DNA of 64,000 nt from Ustilago trichophora (GCA_900323505.1 OOIN01000043.1:1054001-1118000), one strand, 5' to 3'; positions 53,001-62,850 are shown, counted from the first letter of the stretch. Program-made: numbers and translations. The notes: generated by a model from the letters alone, not told the origin.

Positions 53001-56000
53001 CGGTGGCAGGTCTTGGGCAGTGTCTACGCGGAAGTGGCGCCGGCTGCTCTTCCGGATACACGACTGGCGATGCCTCGAAGCCGTGCCACAGCGCCTTTCA
53101 ATCATGCATCATCCCTCGGGCCGGCACAAGATGTGGCTGCTTCACCAGCTCGCAATGCTCATGCATCTCCCTCTGTATCTCTGGCCTCAGAAGGTTTGGC
53201 CAGGCTGAATCCAGTCAATGATCGCAGTCCTGGTACACCGACGCGCGCCAGGCCGGACGCGACCTCACACCTAATACAAGCACGACAATATGCAGGCAAG
53301 CAGCCTAAAGCAGCCGCGAGCACGGCATCAGCTCCAAGTAGCGGTGATGCCTGGGACGACTTTGAAGGTATCAGTCTCGACTTTGGCATGGTGCCTCTGG
53401 ATGATGGGAAGCGACTCAATATCTCAGACTCATCGCTGATGGCTCGCCTTCCTGACCTGATTGCTTTGTCAGATCGATTGCTGCATCGCGATCACGTCCC
53501 TCGAACCTGGTCAGGGGACGTGCTTCGCCTGGACGACACTGTCCTTACTACTGACATGGATCACGACGCTCTCGCTACAAAGCTGCCCTTCTATATTGAC
53601 AATCTTCGACTCAAGATCAGTCGTGCACTGGACAAAGAGGACGGCGGCACTGATGTCGATGCAAGACGCCATTCGAGGAATCTTGTTGCAGACACGGGTG
53701 CTTTCTTGGGCTGCTGGCTGGTGCGACACGCAGATGGTACTGCGGAGGGATCCACAGATGCAGCGATAATCTTTCGAAGCTACCGCATAATTTTGGAGAG
53801 GATCGAGCAGCTGCAAGCCTCCTTGCTGTCTCTGCACAACTCAACCCATTCGACGAAGGAGTCGCGCGAGGATCGCAAGCTCATTTGCCTGCAGCTGGCA
53901 TGGATGCGCTTCGAGCTGTGTTGGCGGGCCATGGCCATTTGTGATGCAGACGCAAACCACGCATTGGAGCCCGATGCGCCGACCGTAGAAAGCCTGCTGG
54001 CTTACAGCCGGGCACTGATGTCTCTTTTGCTGCATCATGGTCTCCACCGGTCTGTTGGTAATCTGCGAAAAGCAATGGTTGGGAGTCGAGCAGCCGGGAT
54101 TTCACTAGTTGAGGCCATGGAGATGTACCAAGACGAACAAGCTTCTGTTCCGGTCGACGAAGCGACTTCCATGTGGCTGAGCATCATCCATCTTCTCGAC
54201 GCTTTCGAAAAGAGCCGTGGAATCACAGATGGCAGACTGCTTTGGACCCAATTCGAGATCGCCTATCATCGATGGGACGAGTCGATGCCGAAAAGAGCAC
54301 CTTTGCTGCGATCGGAAAGCCTCTGGTATTGCCTGTTTGCCATCAGCACCTTGTCGCAAGTCTCGCCCGCCGGACAGGCCCAGACCTTGCCATTACTCCG
54401 CGAATGTTGGCCGCTGGTGACCAGAGCGTTGAGCCTCGTCAAGTTCCGCTCGGACGAGAGCAACGAAATGGCGATGGGCTGGCATATGCTCGCAAAACGG
54501 GATGCGTACGTGCGAATCGTTTTGCAGAGATGCTGTCTCTTGGCATCTGAATGGAGATGGACCATGGATGGGGCAGAGGTTACGCTGGCACGGCTGTTTG
54601 ACATCTTCAACAGCCACAAGCTGGCGGATCTACCAACCGAGACGGAACACGACTTTCCGGCATTTCTGCGAGACTTTGACGTCGACAAGCTCTCTACCGG
54701 GAACGTGGCTGACGGCGAAGCAATGCAGGACCCGAGCTTCCACTTGTTTGTCAGGCTTCTGGCTCGTGCAGGCATCGAACTGCGCGAATCCGTCGCCGAA
54801 GCCAAGGAGGGCGACCGTCGTATCTCGCGCCTGTTCTCACGCATGACACCAGTCCGAGTGATGCCCTTTACTCGCAGCGACGTGCCGACCAGCTCTCAGC
54901 GCTCGGTGCTGTTCAACCACTACACGGTCGTCACGCTCTTCCTGCACCTAGTACCGACATCATCGCCGCAACGGCTCCGACAGATCCAGAGTTTCCTCCC
55001 AGCGTTCAAGGATGCCGATTTCTTGAGTCAAGTCACATGCGTTCGAGCAATGATGTACGTGGCGGTCATTTTCCGCCACCATCACCTAGATCTCACTCCC
55101 GTGACAAAGTGGTTTGGCGACACAATCACCGGCCTTCGCCGCGAATACGAAGAGATCGAGTCGACAACAAAGCAGTTTGAACGCCAGCAGCTGCAACAGT
55201 CGCTTCAACACCGAGGTGCTCAACATCAATCACGGCCAGACTCAATTCGAATGGCTTCCGTCTTTGAGAACGCTCCCGCCAGACAGGCTGCGCTGCGAAG
55301 AAAGGAGGAGGTCGCAAGGCTGCTCGTTGTCGCACTGCGATCCCTCCAGCACGTCATCCGACACAGTGACCTCAATGGCGGGAAAAGGGGTGTTGAAGCT
55401 TCACAGGAGAGGCTGCCGGACCAATTGCTTGTTTCACCAGCTTGGACCCAGCAGATGCTGGAAGCGCAGATCTCGCTGGAGCCACGCATCGGTCAAGAAG
55501 TGCTCAAGTGTGTCCAGACCTTTTTACTTGCTCGGATTCGAGTCTTGCAGCCTGCGTCAAGCACGACGCCGTCCAAGGCGATGGACGGTGCTGCCGGGAG
55601 TTCGAAATCGGGAAGCGCCCCGGAGCAGCAACAGTCACGAGACGAGGAAAGCCAGGACAGCTTCGCAGAGCTCTTTGAGGCGGACGACGACTTTGATTTT
55701 GAGGACCCACTTCTGGCGCGACTGTTGGACGGAGCTGAAGCGAGCCCAGTCGTCGATAGCGGCGATGGCGGACGACACGACCAAACGAGCAAAACAGCAG
55801 CAGCTTCCGCTGTTGCAGCCTCAAAGCAATGGGATCGTGACTTTGGCGAGCTCATCAAGACCAGCATTTCGCCGTCACTCTTCCAGCTGCTATCCAACAT
55901 CTACCACCCTGATCGACGAATCGAAGCAGCCACTTGTGGGAACGTCGCAATGAGCCTTGGGGTGACCGAGCGTCTCACCGAGCCTTGCTTTGCAGGTCAG

Positions 56001-56849
56001 AGCTCAACATCCCGGAGCCGAATGGACCGACTGCTGAAAGCGGCCGAGGCGAGACAGTATCTCGAGCTGGTAGTAGACTGCTGGGCCGGCTGTGCTCAAG
56101 TGCTGGTGACAAATGGGTTGAGAGAGTGGAGCTCCTACCTTGGATTCGGAAATGAATCTTGGAAGCGCATCGACGATCCGATAGGTAGACGGGATGTTGG
56201 GCTGCGATTCCTTCAAAACATTGTCAGTTTGGACCCGACAGCGGTGCAGAGGCGAGAGTACGAAGTCGAGTTTATCGCCGTGTGGATTCAGACTGCCGTC
56301 GCGCGCGTGCTCTCGGTCCAGGACGTGTACACAAAATCTCTGATTGAAGCGGCGAGTGACGACAAGAACAAAGCTTCGCTGTTAGCATCGTTAACCGCTC
56401 AGTGGCGCAGCGTCATAGCGCCATCCGAAACTGACTCGAGCAACCCTCCCCACGATACACCACCAATCCTGGATCTCGACTTAGAATTATTTGCTCACTA
56501 CCGCCTTACCCTTCTCGACCGTACCTTCTCGTGGCTCTCTTCATCCCTCACCACCGGATCCGTCAGCATAGGCACCTCGTACACAATCCTTTCCGCGCTC
56601 CTCTCTTCCCTCCGCGCATACGTTGAAGACACTCCCGCAATCACCTCTTCATCAGAAGGCAAAAGTGTCACCTTGGACTATCTCGCATTTTGCAAATCCA
56701 CCCTGTCCAATTTGCAGGAATCGCAACTAGCCCATTCATCGGTGCTCAACTCTCTCAAGGGTGAGTTGGGCACGGTGGTACAACTTGTACGAATTCGCTC
56801 GTCGGAGATGGATGCCGGCGCCGCCACTGTCCAAAGAAAAGACGCATAG
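49953..56849 (+). CDS. mus7: Mus7/Mms22-like replication-fork repair protein
   Basis: 2298 residues in one uninterrupted exon. Residues 1-700 are Ser/Pro/acidic and disordered, with a six-residue tandem repeat at about 350-385. A conserved-looking block at about 675-705 (RRFRQLKKMMPAGMARKHIR) resembles the short N-terminal Mms22/Mus7 motif, and QARLDGFVSTHRHRERQ lies near 880. From about 1150 onward the protein is helical. The segment near 1628-1700 (SRLFSRMTPVRVMPFTRSDV ... NHYTVVTLFLHLVPTSSPQR) follows the Mus7/Mms22 family pattern. Mms22 works with the Rtt101-Mms1 ubiquitin ligase and Asf1-dependent H3K56 acetylation to stabilise damaged forks. An acidic stretch lies near 1900. Family membership is recognised by eye from spaced motifs; a profile search is needed. 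An overlapping upstream ORF precedes the start. Confidence 0.68.
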   Translation: MPEDGPSIHQGPTSSSNVTRQVVPTSDDEDLFFVSQSSDTYGSSSSSAPVASGTSHNDTEDDEEDEQDEAILPTRHLSTAGQQNRQSQLLASTASQSPVLADDNLTKLPSSGLAPPIHENPTTSPRSEAERHIYSAIPSATPASTPDFVPPPSWPETKANLSAEATDETTIQSSGRYSAAGPGVHSPTRPANELAAENPEDITVRLGSRSPSPAQQSDATLPLATSTLPSPQHTPDFTPFFVAKPSLELNATGITDEMPALTLEQEASQQPRPPMDVDENKVGSILEAAPGIATHPSRVPQPTRLADFPSPSPPLSPLRMPTRGPALQSPRTAPRPTTSHPASNDSLNTAGPSNSADPSNNAGPSNNAGPSNNADPSSNAGPSNILDPTDNDERVARAAAAQPPTPPRRNLRTRKAAQLNPYTLEAMRYQRALIRNDWEDAVVSQREWHRQERRRLAEEAARAVRESKGAQGSEDSQSQWLIPSSGPSSQADHDDVSVPSSPPAPTLPEVFVEIPALDPSDAIRAQSNSSRSRRPSPSPSQSGRLPEPSEMQVEATRNAALPSNSSRPGSSKQATYKGPRTIARPGSDRQPQSNTEDSQVNDEEVVPLPPPVRRKHPLRALSPSDNEEPAEGEEQAPANQDAFFVESSEDERPPHVAPVQKVKRRSRWSGDGSSSDSTDYERRFRQLKKMMPAGMARKHIRDLRAMRHGKAYHSDGHVSSSSSNAGSNNRAKRNEHARANSREEDAIDIAGDDNLQPGQTRKRLRRHDSTDANNALLLDPDSDSSSSSASSLSSDASVSFSRSTVADLNPNADGQRRFEEADEADEADEADEARAAWWSVNRLDSYVPYRERDAIDRMLSRTGGRKPSNKSTGRKGKGPSQHRQARLDGFVSTHRHRERQATSSRSHLREIDQNQRRHERLLVDVTDKDAQPRAHKRTKKKRKLDPRVGRTTSTSVRSGPKQLRNPPIARPRARPRLDLEQHALLFAADPVKALGHRRDASAKEGMDDGHLSDDSDRWQVLGSVYAEVAPAALPDTRLAMPRSRATAPFNHASSLGPAQDVAASPARNAHASPSVSLASEGLARLNPVNDRSPGTPTRARPDATSHLIQARQYAGKQPKAAASTASAPSSGDAWDDFEGISLDFGMVPLDDGKRLNISDSSLMARLPDLIALSDRLLHRDHVPRTWSGDVLRLDDTVLTTDMDHDALATKLPFYIDNLRLKISRALDKEDGGTDVDARRHSRNLVADTGAFLGCWLVRHADGTAEGSTDAAIIFRSYRIILERIEQLQASLLSLHNSTHSTKESREDRKLICLQLAWMRFELCWRAMAICDADANHALEPDAPTVESLLAYSRALMSLLLHHGLHRSVGNLRKAMVGSRAAGISLVEAMEMYQDEQASVPVDEATSMWLSIIHLLDAFEKSRGITDGRLLWTQFEIAYHRWDESMPKRAPLLRSESLWYCLFAISTLSQVSPAGQAQTLPLLRECWPLVTRALSLVKFRSDESNEMAMGWHMLAKRDAYVRIVLQRCCLLASEWRWTMDGAEVTLARLFDIFNSHKLADLPTETEHDFPAFLRDFDVDKLSTGNVADGEAMQDPSFHLFVRLLARAGIELRESVAEAKEGDRRISRLFSRMTPVRVMPFTRSDVPTSSQRSVLFNHYTVVTLFLHLVPTSSPQRLRQIQSFLPAFKDADFLSQVTCVRAMMYVAVIFRHHHLDLTPVTKWFGDTITGLRREYEEIESTTKQFERQQLQQSLQHRGAQHQSRPDSIRMASVFENAPARQAALRRKEEVARLLVVALRSLQHVIRHSDLNGGKRGVEASQERLPDQLLVSPAWTQQMLEAQISLEPRIGQEVLKCVQTFLLARIRVLQPASSTTPSKAMDGAAGSSKSGSAPEQQQSRDEESQDSFAELFEADDDFDFEDPLLARLLDGAEASPVVDSGDGGRHDQTSKTAAASAVAASKQWDRDFGELIKTSISPSLFQLLSNIYHPDRRIEAATCGNVAMSLGVTERLTEPCFAGQSSTSRSRMDRLLKAAEARQYLELVVDCWAGCAQVLVTNGLREWSSYLGFGNESWKRIDDPIGRRDVGLRFLQNIVSLDPTAVQRREYEVEFIAVWIQTAVARVLSVQDVYTKSLIEAASDDKNKASLLASLTAQWRSVIAPSETDSSNPPHDTPPILDLDLELFAHYRLTLLDRTFSWLSSSLTTGSVSIGTSYTILSALLSSLRAYVEDTPAITSSSEGKSVTLDYLAFCKSTLSNLQESQLAHSSVLNSLKGELGTVVQLVRIRSSEMDAGAATVQRKDA
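51000..51106 (+). repeat. 18-nt tandem repeat inside the Mus7/Mms22-like CDS
   Basis: Six imperfect copies of an 18-nt unit encode alternating AGPSNN and ADPSNN hexapeptides. The unit is in frame, so length changes would keep the protein intact. Confidence 0.9.
52410..52450 (+). repeat. 9-nt tandem repeat coding EAD
   Basis: About four to five copies of GAGGCCGAC encode repeated Glu-Ala-Asp in the Mus7/Mms22-like protein. Confidence 0.9.
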
Positions 56850-57130
56850 AAGAGAAATCGGATGGCACACGCACAACTTGTAACAGTAGATCTCGGCGAG
56901 GAGTCATGAATCGTTACATCACACACAGACGATCCAACTTGATTTCGACGCTAACCTCCTCGTGCAAACCTTACCCTCGCGCATTGTGTAGAAGTGTGTT
57001 TGGTTTGCATGGCACGAGCATGAACGAATCGTGAGCAAAAAAAAGTGATTTGGAATAGAGAGCTCTTGTTCGGGGATGTGATTTTTTTGCACAGTTGAAG
57101 AGTAAAAGTGGGGATATATGGATTGCAGTT

Positions 57131-58081
57131 TTAAGATTTTAGCTTGGACAAACGATTCAAGAGATGCTGTAGCAACTCTACCGTCGATCTATCCTCCTCT
57201 TTCGCCAATACGCGATTCAATTCGGCATCAATGCAACCCAATGCACCCAAACATGCTGTTACCAGAGGTGCAAAAGTGGGTGCGGGGGGAGTGTTTAGAT
57301 GTCTAACCAAGATCTTGCCTGCATTTTGTAATCTCCTTTGAACCTCTTTCAACAGCACTTGCAGCGATTCTAGTTGGGATTGGGATGTACAGAGCAACTG
57401 GGAGATTGTAGTTACCGAGGGAAAAGGAGGAGGAAGAGGTTTGGTGTTGAACTTTGGTATAGTTGGCCAAGAAGAAGAAGAAGAGGAGTCGTCTTGTTGG
57501 AATTTGAATTGTTGCGTTTGAAAAGCTTCCATTCCGCCTGCGATGGCCGAGTAGATCAAGATGCAATTTCGTAAAGTACTCTTTCCAAGTGACAACCCCA
57601 ATCCAGAGTCAACCGATCCTCCCCCAACAGCCGTAGTGATGGTGGTGGGCAGGAAAAGCTTGTGTAAACTTCGCCTAGCTCCATCTACGCCATTCCACCA
57701 CAAGGCGCTTTTGAACTGCGAAGCGTTTTTGTACCAGATTCGATCGAGAAGGATGAGTTCGGTTTCGATTGTGGTTAAAGTGGTGATAAGGATGCGCAGT
57801 GCGGATTTGTAGGTCTTGAGAAATGTCGAGCTGATGACTGGTGATGGTGGTGATGATTCTGTCGAGGATGGCATGGGTGCTTGGATGCAGGTGGAGGCGG
57901 AAGAGACGAGGAGGCTTGTTGAGATCGATTTGGCAGGCTCGGAAGTTGCAGGTGGTGGTGCGGTTTTGAAAGAAGCTGCTGTGCGAGGTGATGGAGGAGC
58001 AAGGTGCTGTTCGGCGATGATACGTGGTTGAAGCACAATGTTACGATGCTGTAGGAAAGGATGCAAGATGCAAGAAAGCAT
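57131..58081 (-). CDS. Nepro/Rmp1-like domain protein (tentative)
   Basis: 316 residues, single exon as read. The only family-like signal is ETELILLDRIWYKNASQFKS followed by ALWWNGVDGARRSLHK (about residues 105-140). It resembles the 'RxxYKNxxQ...xxWW' pattern shared by RNase MRP subunit Rmp1 and the nucleolar Nepro (DUF4477) domain. Those proteins act in RNase MRP/P-related rRNA processing. The remainder has helices (LLCTSQSQLESLQVLLKEVQ, LLQHLLNRLSKLKS) and Ser/Pro-rich linkers. The ATG at 58081 is first in frame. The N-terminal 70 residues are unconserved. The call is by motif only and could be wrong. It lies between convergent and tandem neighbours with short gaps (281 and 260 bp). Confidence 0.45.
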   Translation of the reverse strand: MLSCILHPFLQHRNIVLQPRIIAEQHLAPPSPRTAASFKTAPPPATSEPAKSISTSLLVSSASTCIQAPMPSSTESSPPSPVISSTFLKTYKSALRILITTLTTIETELILLDRIWYKNASQFKSALWWNGVDGARRSLHKLFLPTTITTAVGGGSVDSGLGLSLGKSTLRNCILIYSAIAGGMEAFQTQQFKFQQDDSSSSSSWPTIPKFNTKPLPPPFPSVTTISQLLCTSQSQLESLQVLLKEVQRRLQNAGKILVRHLNTPPAPTFAPLVTACLGALGCIDAELNRVLAKEEDRSTVELLQHLLNRLSKLKS

Positions 58082-58341
58082 GTTTCAAGCGTCTCCTGAA
58101 CAAGACTGAACAAGAAGAAAAAGCCAAAATTTCCACACTGCCGTGTGGAGGAGTTGCACTTTTGGGCCGACTTCCGAACTTCACCCTCCTCCTCTCACCA
58201 CCTCTTGAAACCACTCCCCTGCCTCTCAACACCAATTTACACATACACACTGACATCGCATACTCTGTGTATCTTTGGAAAAGAAATCTTGTATTTTGAT
58301 TAACGCAAAACAAACATCACCTCTAGTTCTCTTCTCTTTTT

Positions 58342-61300
58342 TCACAGCTGCCTTGAAATACGATCAAACACAGAATCATGCTTGCCACCATCCACCCTGT
58401 CCCTCCTCTGCTCGTAGATCGGACTTTTCGCTGCTGCTGTGGTGGTCAAAGGTGAGGCTGTGGCACCGTTGTTGTAGGGGCTTTTGCCGGTCATCTGTCT
58501 GCTGCTCCTACGGGTGGGTGTGTCTGGTTGGGTCGAGTTTCCGCGAGGGTCTGTGACCGGTGATCCCACCGTCATGGGGGGTAGTGGGTCATCTCGTAAT
58601 TGATATCCTTGAGAGTGTCCTCCGCTGTTATTGTTGCTGGCAGCGACGATCTGTGCTGGGCCAGCGAGACCTGGCTGAGGCATGGGAGGAAGTCTGCTCT
58701 CCCTCCTTGCCCCACCCATACCCGTTCCCTGTCTCATATTTGGCGTCCCTGGGGCGCTGCTCCTCGCAGGACTCCCGCCCACAGCCGCAACCTGCAGCGT
58801 ATGCATCGTCGCCATTTGCTGTTGCAAGAAATCCCCCGTCCCTGGTCGCATGCGAAGAAGCTTCATCGCCATATCCAACGACCCGTTCGCTGCGCTGTCG
58901 GAATCTTCTTCCTTCTTCTCCTGCTTGCGTTTCTTGATGGTACCCAGGGAACGTTGGTTGAGGACAGACTTGTTTTTGGCTCGACGTTGGGTGCCCGCAC
59001 GACGCATTTTGGCTTGCATCCCTCGAACACACTCCATCATCAATTCGTCGGTTGACTGGTCATGCAGCAAAAGGTACGATAGGATCTCGCGGTATTTTGC
59101 TCCTTGCAGGACGTCAAGAGGTACACCGTGTGTAATTCCCGTTTCGGCGTCGTAGGCGTTAAAGTAATTCTTGAGGAATCCGAGCCATTTGTAGACAATG
59201 TCGACTTCTTTATCCGACAACTGAGTCATGGTCGAGGGCGAATCGGACAGAGGGGGCACCAGGATGGATTCGATAATGTTGAGCACTTCTTTCCATACTT
59301 TGGTCAAGACGAGAAGCGCTTCGTCCTCCGATAGACTGCCTTTGAGCGTCGCGAGGCACTCATCGAGATAGTCGAGCAGCGGTATGATAGCCGCCTCGAT
59401 TTCGTGGTCTGTTAATTGGGCTGGTCGGTTTTTGGGTTTCACCTCGGGCTCGACGGGAGGGATCATAGACGCGTTGACGTTGGTACTGGCCAAAGCTGAA
59501 GCGTAGAGCGCCTTCACGTTTCCAATCGCCTTGTCGAGGTTGATGCCGCTCGTCTTGACCAGCGTCTTGAGCAGAGAACGAGACAGGCACTGACGAATAA
59601 ACACCGACATCTTATCAACGATGATCCGCACCATATCCGATTCGGCCCTCTTCAACGAGCGGAATCCTCGACCGAAATGGTACAGGATATCATCTCGCTC
59701 CCCTTCCATGCTCACTCGCATCAGCAGTCTACCTTGGGTATCCAGATCCATCCACAGCTCATGACTGAGGAAATCGCCAAAGTACCTCGGATCCAACCGC
59801 AGATACGCCCTGCCACAAAGGTTGTGATCACCAACCAACTTTCGATCCCATACAGTAGCCGCCAACCACATGGGCTGCTCGACATGAACGTCAAACACCT
59901 CGTCCCACCTAGGCTCGCTCGTCTCGTAGATCGTCCTCGTCTTGGCAATCTTTTGCCCGCGTTCATCGCTCAGCGTGACAAACGAATCGATCCTGGCACT
60001 GCCACCGGTATCCCTGATCGGCTGCAGATTCTCGCCCAGCACGATCTTGATGGAAAAGATGAAACGGTCGTTCCTCCTCTTCCCTGGCGCTTCAGGTGCA
60101 TGCCTCTTGATGATCTCGGCCTGCTTATCTGCATCGATCTTCTGGTACAACTTGTCGAGCAGCACTCGCGCAGCTTCAATGTTGTTGAGCCGCACACAAG
60201 ACGTAGCTTGAAAGTGGAAAGGCTCCACCTTCTTCTCACCCGCAAGAGTCTGCTTGGCTTTGACCATCCACGCCGACTGCTTCTGTGCCATATCCTGATC
60301 CTCGGCGGTGCGAGGGAACATTTCCTCCATAAACATTTCCTCGACCCGGCTGCAATACTGCTCGACGGCACGGCTGACGATCTTGGCCAAGGTGGTGAGG
60401 AATCGCGCGTTCTGATGGGCACTGGGCCACTTGAGACCAAGGATGAAATCAACTGGCTGCTGCAATGCACCAAAGAGATCATCGATACTGCTACTGTGAA
60501 CGGCACCTGCGCTCTCGATCGGGGTGAAATTGTCGTTGGCGATGGCGTTGTGCACCCATTCTGCCGTTTTCTTCTCCGAGTTCATAAGCCAGTGGCGAAT
60601 GTGGGGTTCGAACCAGTCGGTGAGGCTGAAGCTGACGTCTGTGTCGGGGCAGAAGGCAGAGTACATGCGTAAAAGCGCCTTGACGCGGTTGTACAGCGTG
60701 AAAATGTCCTCGAATGCAAGTGGCTCGTGTTCGCGTGTTGCATGGTCGACCACCTGCTGCTTCATTGATTCCAAGTCATCCAAGAAGAGCGGCACTTGCT
60801 TCTCCAGCAGAAGCGAGACGGGATCGACCGAACCTAGGATAGGCTCAGGATACCGCTTGTCCAACCGTTTAGCACCTTTCTCGAGCCAATCGAGCAACTG
60901 CACCAGCGGCACCACCTCGTTGACCACGATCTGTGAAAAGAGCTCGGTCGTCTTTGCCGTATACTCGTGGATGGCCATGATGCGAATGGCATCCTTGAGC
61001 TCCTCGACGTGATTCTCGAGCGCCACAGCTTCAGCATCGAGACGCCTGTCTCTGCGGACGAAGCCCGTGGCATGCAGATCCTGAACCATGACCAAGTACG
61101 GCTGGATTTCTTCGGTCTCGACATTGTGAATGTCTTGGAAGGTCTCGTACAGGTACCGGAGGAACGACTCGAACAACCCTGTGTAAAGCTTTACCAGCGT
61201 CGCCTGTTCCGCCTGCATCCAGAAGGCAAAGTCGACGTCGGATAGAGTGTGCATCACCGAACCCAGCGACTCCGAGACACAATCCAACGGCACCTCGCCA

Positions 61301-62850
61301 TTGTCGTACTTTGACTTGATGACCTCGAGATTTGAAGTGACCAAATAGGGCGAGGCGAGTCGCCAGTGCGAAGCGCATTGAGCAAGCAACTCGACGTGGC
61401 TTTTGGAGAGGATGCTGAGTGAAACTTCTTCCTCTTCTGGCTGATGCTTGATCATTTCGAGGTCGTAGTCAATGCAAATCTCGAGTGCTCGATGGTAGTA
61501 TGCGCGAGGATCGGGTGGAATATAGACAAAGGAGGAGAAGGTATCTTCGTCGGCAGAATCGATCGAGAGGCCGGAGAACTCGGCATCTGGAGTGGCTGTA
61601 TTCGATGCTGGTGCGGAAGAGTTTTCATTCGAAGGAGAGGTAACGCTTCCGCCACCGTACGAGTCAGGCCTAGACGCTGGTGGACGGGACGGCGACAAGC
61701 CAGGTACGTCACTGGAAGTGCTCTTGAGCAACTCTGGATTGTTCTGGCACATTTCCATCATGATCTGGGAGAGCGAAGAGAGTTCCTGCGTCCTCCATCG
61801 CTGGTATGCTTCTTCCGAGGTGAAATCTTCCTTGCGCCCGGGCCAGGGTTGTTGGAGGTTGATGTTCTTTACGCATTGTTTGAGATCAGCCATGGCAGCT
61901 TGTTCGGTGCACGACTTTTTGACAAACTCGACGTCCTGGCTGAGTTGCGTGAGATCGACAGAGAAGAGGGCGCCCACGGTGCGGACCAGACTGGATTCAG
62001 CCAGAGGGTTGGATGCCGTCGGAAGGGTGCTTGCTGAGCTTGCGCGACGGCTTGTGCTAGCCGAGGTGGCAGCCATGTACTCCTTTGCGCCCGCGTATCC
62101 ATTGGATCCTGACGAGACGCCCGATGTAGCCGCTGCAGAGGTGGATGCTGAGCCAGTAGCGGAAGATGCGGTGGGGGCCAACTTGGCCGAGTAGCCTTCG
62201 AGCCTCTCGGTGAGCTCCTTGGGCACACCGCTGACCGTCTTTAAGCACTCTCTGATGATGGTGACAAACAGACCAACCTGGTTGTTGAGCTCCTGCTTCC
62301 ACTCATCGCCGAGCGAGCGCTTCTTGAGGCTTGCCTGGGCGGTTGTTACAAAGATGAGGATGAGCTCTTCGATCTTTCGATTCTCCTTCATCTGTCTTTG
62401 GAAGGAAGCCTCTTTGAAAGTGCCGTAAAAGATGCCGATGGTCTGACGAAGGCTCTGCTCCTTGAAGTTGGTATCGCGACCCATGGCTATGAGCTCCAAT
62501 CGATCGTTGAGTCGCTTGATGAGCTTTTCTGGGAAGCGTGCGGATTTGGACGAGCCGCCAACGTCGCGAATCATATCGGCGAGACCGGCGAATCCCATCC
62601 AGCTGTCACTCTTGGAAGCCGAGTCCGACGCTTTCTTGGCAGCTGATGAGGAGGAGGGTGCGGCACCGGCGGACGAGGATGCGTTGGGGTGAGGAGACAG
62701 ACTTTCGCGCGCTTTCGCCTTTGCATCTCTACGAGCTTGCGAGAGGTGCGCGTGGTAGGCAACCTGAAGGAGAAAGACGTAGACATCGCCATCTGTCATA
62801 ACTTCGCGTGCGTAGCCGCTGCGATTGCTCTTGGTGCTGCGGGTGGTCAT
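58342..62850 (-). CDS. Munc13-like C2/MUN domain protein (Ync13/Git1 family)
   Basis: 1502 residues, single exon. The N-terminus (about 20-330) is helical with Ser/Ala linkers. A MUN-type region follows. It includes the MHD1-like segment around 640-780 (KTTELFSQIVVNEVVPLVQL, LDDLESMKQQVVDHATREHE). A C2 domain sits at about 925-1045: FSIKIVLGENLQPIRD, RIDSFVTLSDERGQKIAKTR, PRWDEVFDVHVEQPMWLAAT. An MHD2-like segment follows at about 1145-1260 (IPLLDYLDECLATLKGSLSE). C2 between MHD1 and MHD2 is the fungal Munc13 arrangement, seen in fission yeast Ync13 (exocytosis/septum) and Git1 (glucose-cAMP signalling). The role here is probably vesicle priming at polar growth or septation sites (inference). 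The C-terminal 150 residues are low in complexity. It is tandem with the 57131-58081 gene on the same strand. Confidence 0.82.
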   Translation of the reverse strand: MTTRSTKSNRSGYAREVMTDGDVYVFLLQVAYHAHLSQARRDAKAKARESLSPHPNASSSAGAAPSSSSAAKKASDSASKSDSWMGFAGLADMIRDVGGSSKSARFPEKLIKRLNDRLELIAMGRDTNFKEQSLRQTIGIFYGTFKEASFQRQMKENRKIEELILIFVTTAQASLKKRSLGDEWKQELNNQVGLFVTIIRECLKTVSGVPKELTERLEGYSAKLAPTASSATGSASTSAAATSGVSSGSNGYAGAKEYMAATSASTSRRASSASTLPTASNPLAESSLVRTVGALFSVDLTQLSQDVEFVKKSCTEQAAMADLKQCVKNINLQQPWPGRKEDFTSEEAYQRWRTQELSSLSQIMMEMCQNNPELLKSTSSDVPGLSPSRPPASRPDSYGGGSVTSPSNENSSAPASNTATPDAEFSGLSIDSADEDTFSSFVYIPPDPRAYYHRALEICIDYDLEMIKHQPEEEEVSLSILSKSHVELLAQCASHWRLASPYLVTSNLEVIKSKYDNGEVPLDCVSESLGSVMHTLSDVDFAFWMQAEQATLVKLYTGLFESFLRYLYETFQDIHNVETEEIQPYLVMVQDLHATGFVRRDRRLDAEAVALENHVEELKDAIRIMAIHEYTAKTTELFSQIVVNEVVPLVQLLDWLEKGAKRLDKRYPEPILGSVDPVSLLLEKQVPLFLDDLESMKQQVVDHATREHEPLAFEDIFTLYNRVKALLRMYSAFCPDTDVSFSLTDWFEPHIRHWLMNSEKKTAEWVHNAIANDNFTPIESAGAVHSSSIDDLFGALQQPVDFILGLKWPSAHQNARFLTTLAKIVSRAVEQYCSRVEEMFMEEMFPRTAEDQDMAQKQSAWMVKAKQTLAGEKKVEPFHFQATSCVRLNNIEAARVLLDKLYQKIDADKQAEIIKRHAPEAPGKRRNDRFIFSIKIVLGENLQPIRDTGGSARIDSFVTLSDERGQKIAKTRTIYETSEPRWDEVFDVHVEQPMWLAATVWDRKLVGDHNLCGRAYLRLDPRYFGDFLSHELWMDLDTQGRLLMRVSMEGERDDILYHFGRGFRSLKRAESDMVRIIVDKMSVFIRQCLSRSLLKTLVKTSGINLDKAIGNVKALYASALASTNVNASMIPPVEPEVKPKNRPAQLTDHEIEAAIIPLLDYLDECLATLKGSLSEDEALLVLTKVWKEVLNIIESILVPPLSDSPSTMTQLSDKEVDIVYKWLGFLKNYFNAYDAETGITHGVPLDVLQGAKYREILSYLLLHDQSTDELMMECVRGMQAKMRRAGTQRRAKNKSVLNQRSLGTIKKRKQEKKEEDSDSAANGSLDMAMKLLRMRPGTGDFLQQQMATMHTLQVAAVGGSPARSSAPGTPNMRQGTGMGGARRESRLPPMPQPGLAGPAQIVAASNNNSGGHSQGYQLRDDPLPPMTVGSPVTDPRGNSTQPDTPTRRSSRQMTGKSPYNNGATASPLTTTAAAKSPIYEQRRDRVDGGKHDSVFDRISRQL

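Noticed and set aside
60600..60620. GGTTCGAACC string resembling a tRNA B box
   Set aside because: It lies inside the Munc13-like coding sequence and no A box or cloverleaf surrounds it.
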